Shown here: in pieces, positions 15,601 through 20,517 of the stretch
Position numbering within the stretch: the first letter of the stretch is position 1
How the letters are laid out: each line of letters opens with the position of its first letter
DNA from: Prevotella sp.
GTDB lineage: Bacteria; Bacteroidota; Bacteroidia; Bacteroidales; Bacteroidaceae
NCBI GenBank assembly: GCA_017475265.1
Contig: JAFVFY010000051.1
Coordinates: 1 to 64,000, forward strand
Direction: 5' to 3'
DNA length: 64,000 bases
Notes under the pieces: generated by a model
Databases searched by the model: none
The model's input: only the letters and a program-made list of their open reading frames with translations
What the model was told of the DNA's origin: nothing
Position numbers and translations under genes: made by a program

Positions 15601-17604
15601 GTATACGCTGTGGAATATAAGGCTTCCAAGGGCGCCCCCGCCCGCAACGTTGCCGCCACAGAGTATTTCCGTGTGAATCCACATCGTCTGAATCTCGGCA
15701 CCATCGGGCTTTCCTTGCCCGTCCAACTCTCTGCACTCACCGACATACGGCAGGAGCTGAAGCTCTACGACGGCATCATCGAATCATCGTTCAAGGCCGA
15801 AGGTCAGCCTGTGGAAGTAATCACCGCCGCCCATCAGAACCGCGATGCAGTCTTCTATCGCATCAAGTCGCCGCTGCTAAAGGATGGTCGTGCCAGCGTC
15901 AGCATCCGTTTCCCCTACCCTACTGGCAAGCATGCAGACGATGCCGCCGACTTCACCCACCCCGAACAACATACCTCGCGCATTATTGATTCTGATGATA
16001 ACTATGCTATCATAGAGCATACAATTGATGGAACAAGCTATTTGTTGACCCTTAGCTGGGAGGGCAATGCCGTTTTGCAAGAGACCGAACAACATTGTTT
16101 CTGCCTGTCTATCTGTGGTGATGTATTGTCTTTTCTGGCTGAGTACCAAGAATTTCCATGGGGAGAAGACCCTATTGCTGTTCCCGACAAGTTCTACTTC
16201 GAACAGAATCTCAAGACCGTCATCAAGGCCTGGAACCGCTGGTGGCAGCAAGGTGCTATCGTCGACTTCAGCCAGTGTACTGACCCGCGTGCCAAGGAAC
16301 TGGAGCGCCGCGTCGTGCTCTCGCAATACTTGACGCAGGTGAACTGCGCCAACGCCCTGCCCCCACAGGAGACCGGTCTGACCTACAACTCCTGGTTCGG
16401 CCGTCCGCACTTGGAAATGACGTGGTGGCACATGGTGGACTTCGCCCTTTGGAACCGTCCGAAGACCCTTGCTACCATCATGGACTGGTACAACGACGTT
16501 GCCTACCCCGAAGCAAAGAAGATAGCTGAACGCCAAGGCTTCAAGGGTGTCCGTTGGATGAAGATGACCGACCCTTGGGCTGGCGAAGCCCCCTCTAACA
16601 CCGGCTCCTTCCTCATCTGGCAGCAGCCACATTATATATATATGGCAGAGGAACTCTACCGCGCCAACCCGACCAAGGAGACCTTGAAGAAGTACGCCGA
16701 GCAGGTGGAAGCCACCGCCGAGTTCATGGCCGACTTCACCAGCTTAGTAGGTCACGCTTCCCAGCGTGACAATCAGAGCAAAAATACAACGCTAGGAAGC
16801 GTTGCCCACTATGACAACAAGGCCGATGCAACGCTAGGAAGCGTTGCCTACTATTCTCTCATCGGTGCCACCTCCATGCAGGAGTGCATGACAAAGGACA
16901 TTTCCTACAACCATCCTTTCGAGTTGGCCTACTGGCACTATGGCCTCAGCGTTGCCCAACAATGGCGCGAGCGCCAAGGCCTTCCCCGTCACAAAGAGTG
17001 GGACGACATCATTGCCCATCTCGCTCCCCTGCCCCTGACCAAGGACGGAATCTACACCGCCGGTCTACCTAAGGGAAAGACCGAAGGGCTGGAGTCCTTT
17101 GACCCCTTCGATACCGTAGGTTCCACTCAAACCTCAAATCTCAAACCTCAAACCTCAAATCAAGTCGAGTCCTTCGCCGAGAAGACCCGCAACGACCATC
17201 CCGCCGTCCTTGGTGTCTTCGGCCTTCTCCCCTCCAGTTCCGTATGTTGCGACTCAGTCGCAACAAACAAGACCCTCTCCTGGGTGATGGATAACTGGAA
17301 CTGGAAGACCACCTGGGGCTGGGACTATGGTATGACCGCTATGGCTGCCGCCCGTCTCGGCCAGCCCGAGACCGCCCTGAAGGCCCTCCTCATCGACACG
17401 CAGAAGAACACCTACCTGAAGAACGGTCACAACTTCCAGACCGCAGACCGCCTCCGCATCTACCTTCCTGGTAACGGAGCCTTACTGACAGCTATTGCCA
17501 TGATGTGCGCAGGATGGGACGGATGTCAGCAGTCCTACAACCCAGGTTTCCCACAAGATGGCACTTGGAACGTGCGTTGGGAAGGCCTTCAGCGAATGCA
17601 ATGA
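12682..17604 (+). CDS. Three-module pectin enzyme: GH28 + GH105 + GH65/95-like six-hairpin domain
   Basis: 1640 residues with a signal peptide (KLFLFLALLLATTLAAA). Module 1 (about 30-480) is a GH28 polygalacturonase-type beta-helix with motifs NGDGCD (near 265), GDDC (near 286), GHGG (near 321) and RIKTN (near 354). Module 2 (about 490-895) is GH105, an unsaturated galacturonyl/rhamnogalacturonyl hydrolase, with QVWLDGIFMG and CWGRAQGWYTMALIEVLD. Module 3 (about 905-1640) begins ASLTVGNGHFATTVDV. It has a six-hairpin core (NSWFGRPHLEMTWWHMVDFAL, WDYGMTAMAAARLG) recalling GH65/GH95, but the family is not certain. Together they could release and then process pectin oligosaccharides, complementing the PL11 lyase. 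Linkers contain translated repeats of families C, D and J. Confidence 0.88.
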   Translation: MTRKLFLFLALLLATTLAAAEWDKQTYQQIEQSIAMPQISGKDYPITKFDAKPSASAAENQKAIQKAIDRCSKKGGGRVIVPAGQTFLTGAIALKSHVNLVVEEGATLQFAFEPTLYPIVETSWEGLDCYNVSPCVYAFEQTDIAITGKGTIDGSASNDTWWAWCGVPHFGYKEGGVSQRIEARPRLLRCGEDGVPMKDDKGQWTKERTFGPNDGLRPQLVNFNGCQRILMEDITLLRSPFWVIHPLKSTDITVRRVKMINNGPNGDGCDPESCDRVLIEDCFFNTGDDCIAIKSGRNRDGRERTMPSQNIIIRNCTMHNGHGGVVVGSEISGGCKNVFAHDCIMDSPQLDRVLRIKTNSCRGGIIENIYMKDIKVGECGESVLKINLDYDHNEICCRGNYPTVRNIYMENVTSEKSKYGVQIIGLDEGTYIYDIDVKNCHFNGVEQGNFQSGKVRDVRYDKLFINGGLVLQKKPYKHYSEWMTYSEMKRVPKSYLLDFSTKPKWSYVMGIELEGMLDTYLRYGGEKIKDYCQLYTDTMINAQGDIRGYNILDYNLDNIRTGHFVTRMYQQWPEAKNLLAMQTMMKQLQDQPRTIADKVFWHKAIYAYQVWLDGIFMGLPFRVLTAPITEKSKGKSKIENKKIENIYDDAVDQLKTTYQRTFDPKTGLNRHAYDETRNTFWADKETGLSQHCWGRAQGWYTMALIEVLDALPEDYSRRGEVIDLLQKDLEAVVKWQDKQSGVWYQVMDSPGREGNYLESTCSAMFTYVLLKAYRKGFVGTKFRDAGIKAYRGIINNFIRVNEDETISLTNCCSVAGLGPAATEEVVAAMKKVNPKGSVKENRRRDGGYEYYLSEPIRDNDAKGLGPFIWASLEMEQMGFDTENVLQPIDRKAVVSRNNPIITEADPLASLTVGNGHFATTVDVTGMQSFPFEYRGGVPLTAMSDWGWHKFENTDGLTPEDSYKTMDLGHGHPEVYAVEYKASKGAPARNVAATEYFRVNPHRLNLGTIGLSLPVQLSALTDIRQELKLYDGIIESSFKAEGQPVEVITAAHQNRDAVFYRIKSPLLKDGRASVSIRFPYPTGKHADDAADFTHPEQHTSRIIDSDDNYAIIEHTIDGTSYLLTLSWEGNAVLQETEQHCFCLSICGDVLSFLAEYQEFPWGEDPIAVPDKFYFEQNLKTVIKAWNRWWQQGAIVDFSQCTDPRAKELERRVVLSQYLTQVNCANALPPQETGLTYNSWFGRPHLEMTWWHMVDFALWNRPKTLATIMDWYNDVAYPEAKKIAERQGFKGVRWMKMTDPWAGEAPSNTGSFLIWQQPHYIYMAEELYRANPTKETLKKYAEQVEATAEFMADFTSLVGHASQRDNQSKNTTLGSVAHYDNKADATLGSVAYYSLIGATSMQECMTKDISYNHPFELAYWHYGLSVAQQWRERQGLPRHKEWDDIIAHLAPLPLTKDGIYTAGLPKGKTEGLESFDPFDTVGSTQTSNLKPQTSNQVESFAEKTRNDHPAVLGVFGLLPSSSVCCDSVATNKTLSWVMDNWNWKTTWGWDYGMTAMAAARLGQPETALKALLIDTQKNTYLKNGHNFQTADRLRIYLPGNGALLTAIAMMCAGWDGCQQSYNPGFPQDGTWNVRWEGLQRMQ
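14570..14621. repeat. Family D repeat (GAAAATCGAAAATC) inside the pectinase gene
   Basis: Units of GAAAATC(GAAAATC) and AAGAAAATC are translated as a Lys/Glu/Asn/Ile-rich loop (KSKIENKKIEN) within the GH105 module. Confidence 0.7.
16745..16851. repeat. Three family J REP-like hairpins inside the pectinase gene
   Basis: Palindromes at 16751-16770 (GTCACGCTTCCCAGCGTGAC), about 16787-16804 and 16828-16847 (both with ACGCTAGGAAGCGT). The first is preceded by TAGTAG. The third, read on the minus strand, is preceded by GTAG, and the second by GTGG. All three match the dnaB-downstream copy at 5243 in core and head, and all are translated (DATLGSVAYYS). Confidence 0.72.
17124..17166. repeat. Family C repeat (CTCAAAC units) inside the pectinase gene
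   Basis: Units of CTCAAAC/CTCAAAT, translated as [13 protein letters not shown] in the third module. Confidence 0.72.
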
Positions 17605-17614
17605 TAATCAACGT

Positions 17615-17746
17615 TTTAGAAAGTCCGGCACTTTCCCAGAGACAAAACGGCTTTTTCCCATAGAGAAAACGGCTTTCTCTAGTAGAGAAAACGGCTTTCT
17701 CTCATAGACAAAACGGCTTTCTCTGATAGAGAAAACCGTTTTCTTT
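17615..17746. repeat. 22 bp tandem array of small hairpins (family H), six units
   Basis: Units begin at 17615, 17637, 17659, 17681, 17703 and 17725, exactly 22 bp apart. The core GAGAAAACGGCTTTCTCT forms a hairpin of 6-7 bp with a short ACGGC loop. The first and last units are diverged. The array lies between the convergent 3' ends of the pectinase and buk genes. The same unit recurs at 48717-48804. Confidence 0.88.
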
Positions 17747-17764
17747 GCTTCAAACGACGGCTTA

Positions 17765-18826
17765 TTACTTGTAAACCTTGATTTCCTGCTCCCCTCGCAT
17801 GGCGCGCAACGCGTTCATTGCCAAGGCAGTAAGCTCATCTTCACCAGGATAAATGAAGATGGGAGCGAGGAAACTGAGCCGACGTTGCAACCCGTCCGTG
17901 ACGTATTTGCTATGGGCAATGGCCCCAGTAAGGATGATGGCATCCACCTGACCATCGGTTGCGGGGGCGACAGATGCCAGCCATCGGGCAATGTTGTAGA
18001 CCATTGCGTCGAGAATCAGTTTGGCTTTCTCGTCGCCTTCGGCAATACGCCGTTCCACCTCCCTCACGTCATTGGTGCCCAGGTGAGCCGTCAATCCGCT
18101 ATGACCATTTATCTTACGCAGCATTTCCGCTTCCGTATACTGTCCGCTATAGCAAAGCTTCACCAGCTGAGCCGTCGGCAACATGCCAGCCCTTGACGGC
18201 GAGAAAGGCCCGTCGCCACTCAGGGCATTGCTACATTCTATAGCCCTTCCATGATGGTGCATGGCGAAAGAAATGCCGCTACCCATGTGGCAGACGATGA
18301 GGTCTTGCTCCTCGTACTTCACCCCGTGCTCACGGCAGTATCGCTTGGCTATCTCCCGCTGGTTCAGGGCATGCCAGATGGTCTGGTGGGGCAGTTCGGG
18401 CAGTCCGGTGATGCGTGCCACGTCATCGAGCTCGTCCACCACGCCGGGGTCAACGGTGAAGGCTCGACAACCCTTTATCTCGCGAGCCATGCTCAGCGCC
18501 ATGAGCGACCCAAGGTTACAGGCATGTTGCAGACGGGGGTGCATGGTGTCCTCGATGACCTTCTCGTTCAGCTCGTAAACGCCGCTTTCTATCGGCTTCA
18601 CCAGTCCGCCACGGCCTACGATGACGTCGAAATCCATAGCTATGCCCTGCCGTTGGAGCTCCTCCGTAACCTTATCTTTGCGGTAGTCATACTCGTCCAT
18701 AATGTACGGATATCGGCACAACTCATCGTATGGATGGTTGAGCGTGGCGTGCATCATCAGCTGCTCATCGTGAAACACTCCTACCTTTGTGGAAATCATT
18801 CCCGGATTGATTGCAAGTATCTTCAT
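17765..18826 (-). CDS. buk: Butyrate kinase
   Basis: 353 residues of the acetokinase family (ASKHA fold). Interconverts butyryl phosphate plus ADP with butyrate plus ATP, or acts on branched-chain acyl phosphates. Conserved pieces include AINPGMISTKVGVF, VGRGGLVKPIESG, VCHMGSGISFAMHHHG, GDGPFSPSRAGMLPT and NGHSGLTAHLGTNDVREVE. In the first phosphate-binding motif the family-typical STSTK is MISTK here. The usual partner, phosphotransbutyrylase, is not adjacent: the upstream neighbour is a small gene on the other strand. A TATCTTTG box at 18866-18873 lies about 40 bp before the start. Confidence 0.93.
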   Translation of the reverse strand: MKILAINPGMISTKVGVFHDEQLMMHATLNHPYDELCRYPYIMDEYDYRKDKVTEELQRQGIAMDFDVIVGRGGLVKPIESGVYELNEKVIEDTMHPRLQHACNLGSLMALSMAREIKGCRAFTVDPGVVDELDDVARITGLPELPHQTIWHALNQREIAKRYCREHGVKYEEQDLIVCHMGSGISFAMHHHGRAIECSNALSGDGPFSPSRAGMLPTAQLVKLCYSGQYTEAEMLRKINGHSGLTAHLGTNDVREVERRIAEGDEKAKLILDAMVYNIARWLASVAPATDGQVDAIILTGAIAHSKYVTDGLQRRLSFLAPIFIYPGEDELTALAMNALRAMRGEQEIKVYK

Positions 18827-18865
18827 AGCATTGACTTAAATTAATCGGTTTTTCGTAATTTGGCT

Positions 18866-18873
18866 CAAAGATA
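18866..18873 (-). promoter_or_regulatory. -7 box TATCTTTG for buk
   Basis: Minus strand, about 40 bp before the ATG at 18826. Confidence 0.6.
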
Positions 18874-18936
18874 GTAAAAAAATCTATACGAGCAAAAGAA
18901 TTTTGGTTTTTTCTTTGTCAATTCAATTTTTTTTAG

Positions 18937-18944
18937 TAACTTTG
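18937..18944 (+). promoter_or_regulatory. -7 box TAACTTTG for the small gene at 18975
   Basis: TAnnTTTG match 30 bp before the ATG. Confidence 0.65.
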
Positions 18945-18974
18945 GCGATGTAAATTCTTAAATCTTTACAAATT

Positions 18975-19244
18975 ATGAAAAACAAGAGAACATTAAAGCG
19001 GACAATCAACCTGATATGCGGCGAGCTGCTTGCCGAGGCCGTAGCCGCGTCGCTCTACGGTAATGACAAGCACAAGGCTGGCGATGACTCCCTGTTCTAC
19101 AGCATCATGCAGATGCAGCGCAACTACATCTGCCGCGTTTCTCACCCCGAGCCAGGAATGACAGCAAAGCGCTACTTCCAAGACCTGAGGAGGAAATTCT
19201 CGGCTGAGGTCAGCGAAACCGTAGATCACATTAACAACCTGTAA
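18975..19244 (+). CDS. Small conserved-looking protein, function unknown
   Basis: 89 residues, not recognised. It is basic at the start (MKNKRTLKRTINLICGELL) and predicted largely helical, with one moderately hydrophobic helix (ELLAEAVAASLYG) and no signal peptide. It has its own promoter box 30 bp upstream and good codon structure, so it is probably a real gene. A long inverted repeat (family I) begins just after its stop and separates it from the acyltransferase gene. Confidence 0.7.
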   Translation: MKNKRTLKRTINLICGELLAEAVAASLYGNDKHKAGDDSLFYSIMQMQRNYICRVSHPEPGMTAKRYFQDLRRKFSAEVSETVDHINNL

Positions 19245-19248
19245 TACA

Positions 19249-19393
19249 GGGAGTGAAAGGGGAGTGAACAGGAGTGAAAGGGGAGTGAAAGGGACGATAC
19301 TTCGACCCTCAATATCCCCTTAACCTCCATAACACAAGAGTAACATCCCTTTCACTCCCCTTTCACTCCTCTTTCACTCCCCTTTCACTCCCC
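19249..19393. repeat. Family I long inverted repeat between the small gene and the acyltransferase gene
   Basis: Left arm 19249-19294 is four units of GGGAGTGAAAG type. Right arm 19346-19393 is four units of CTTTCACTCCCC type. The arms are nearly perfect inverted copies of about 46 bp around a 51 bp centre. The right arm ends 7 bp before the ATG at 19401, so a transcript would carry a long hairpin right at the start codon. Confidence 0.88.
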
Positions 19394-19400
19394 TACTATT

Positions 19401-19958
19401 ATGTGGCAGAAATTTTGTAAATGGCTCTTGTATAAACGCATGGGATGGAGACTGGACATAGACCAGCCACATCCCGCGAAGTACATTATCTGTTTGGCAC
19501 CTCACACCAGCAACTGGGACTTCCTCCTAGGCCAGCTCTATAACGGTGCCGAGGGCATGGGCAACAACTTCCTGATGAAGAAGGAATGGTTTGCCTGGCC
19601 GTTGGGTGTGCTCTTCCGTCGTCTGGGCGGCATACCCGTCTACCGTCAGAAGCACACAAGTCTGACCGATGCCCTGGCAGAAACAGCCAAACAGGCAGAG
19701 ACCTTCCGACTCTGCATAACGCCCGAGGGCACTCGCTCACGTGTGGAAGAGTGGAAACGCGGATTCTATTTCATCGCCATGAAAGCACAACTGCCCATTC
19801 TGCTCTACGGTGTGGACTACGAGCGGAAGCTCATCCAGTGCACCAAGACTATCATCCCGTCGGGTGATGTGGATCGCGACATGCGTGAGATCAAACTCTA
19901 TTTCAAGGACTTTCATGGCAAATATCCTGAGAAATTCACAACAGGAATACTTTATTGA
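19401..19958 (+). CDS. PlsC-type 1-acyl-glycerol-3-phosphate acyltransferase
   Basis: 185 residues. Membrane-associated acyltransferase of phospholipid synthesis or of a related lipid. The catalytic H-x4-D motif is PHTSNWDFLLG, and the phosphate-binding block is FRLCITPEGTRSRVEEWKRGFYFIA. It is shorter than classical PlsC proteins and without a clear N-terminal membrane helix, as in many Bacteroidota homologues. The ATG is directly preceded by the family I inverted repeat, and a 22 bp array starts about 110 bp after the stop. Confidence 0.86.
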   Translation: MWQKFCKWLLYKRMGWRLDIDQPHPAKYIICLAPHTSNWDFLLGQLYNGAEGMGNNFLMKKEWFAWPLGVLFRRLGGIPVYRQKHTSLTDALAETAKQAETFRLCITPEGTRSRVEEWKRGFYFIAMKAQLPILLYGVDYERKLIQCTKTIIPSGDVDRDMREIKLYFKDFHGKYPEKFTTGILY

Positions 19959-20068
19959 ACGCAGAGCCGAAGAGGATAAAGAGCATCCTTTGTGGAATTA
20001 TTAGAAGGCACAAAGAGCAGCCAAGCCGCTTTAAGAGCACGAAGAGGGACATTTGCGAGCTAGATACC

Positions 20069-20310
20069 AAACCAAAAGCTATGGGTTTGTTCAGCAAAAG
20101 CTATGGTTTTGTTTAGCATAGGGATATGGTTTTGCTGAGCTAACCTGCTGACGAGGCTGAGCTAACCTGCTGACGAGGCTGAGCTAACCTGCGAACTTAG
20201 AACATCTAACCTGCGAACTTACTATATCTAACCCACGCACTTACCACAGCTAGCCCACGCACTTACTTCAGCAAAAGCCTATAGGTATGTTCAACAAAAG
20301 TACCGTTTCG
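20069..20310. repeat. 22 bp periodic array (family H) with drifting sequence, about eleven units
   Basis: Units can be laid out from 20069 at exact 22 bp steps (20091, 20113, 20135, 20157, 20179 and so on to about 20308). The two units at 20135 and 20157 are identical (core GAGCTAACCTGCTGACGAGG). The sequence changes gradually along the array, from CAAAAGCTATGG-type through AGCTAACCTGC-type to CTAACCCACGCACTT-type and back to CAGCAAAAG-type. It fills much of the 559 bp gap between the acyltransferase gene and the next promoter. Confidence 0.85.
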
Positions 20311-20403
20311 TAGAAAACGGACAAAAAACATGATATACAATTAGAATCTTAAACATATATGAAAAAAACTGCTCACAATGAACGTTATTTGCAAAAAAAT
20401 GCG

Positions 20404-20412
20404 TAACTTTGC
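20404..20412 (+). promoter_or_regulatory. -7 box TAACTTTGC for the golvesin/amidase-like gene
   Basis: TAnnTTTG match, giving a leader of about 100 nt before the GTG at 20518. Confidence 0.68.
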
Positions 20413-20419
20413 CGCGTGT

Positions 20420-20467
20420 AGCGCGGTCACCTGCCCGATGCTATAGGACGCAGGAAGCGTCACCGCT
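20420..20467 (+). promoter_or_regulatory. Possible structured leader hairpin
   Basis: In the leader, AGC(GC)GGT pairs with ACCGCT at 20462-20467, and CCTGC at 20430-20434 pairs with GCAGG at 20450-20454. This gives a two-part stem with a 15 nt loop. No known riboswitch class was recognised. Confidence 0.35.
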
Positions 20468-20517
20468 CAGTAACGTAACTTATTTTAGAAATCGACAAAA
20501 GAATTTTGGAGATCCTT

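Noticed and set aside
15877-16632. An open frame opposite the third pectinase module
   Set aside because: No family similarity and no start context; the pectinase frame continues through with domain sequence.
16749-17264. A fourth REP-like hairpin at 17246-17264
   Set aside because: It is a palindrome (GTTGCGACTCAGTCGCAAC), but it lacks the GTAG head and the ACGCT core, so it was not counted with family J.
17615-17746. Rho-independent terminators in tandem
   Set aside because: The hairpins are weak, lack T-runs after each stem, and the strict 22 bp period and distant identical copies are not explained by termination.
20420-20467. A known riboswitch
   Set aside because: The short two-part stem does not match the conserved core of any class I could recall; kept only as a possible structured leader.
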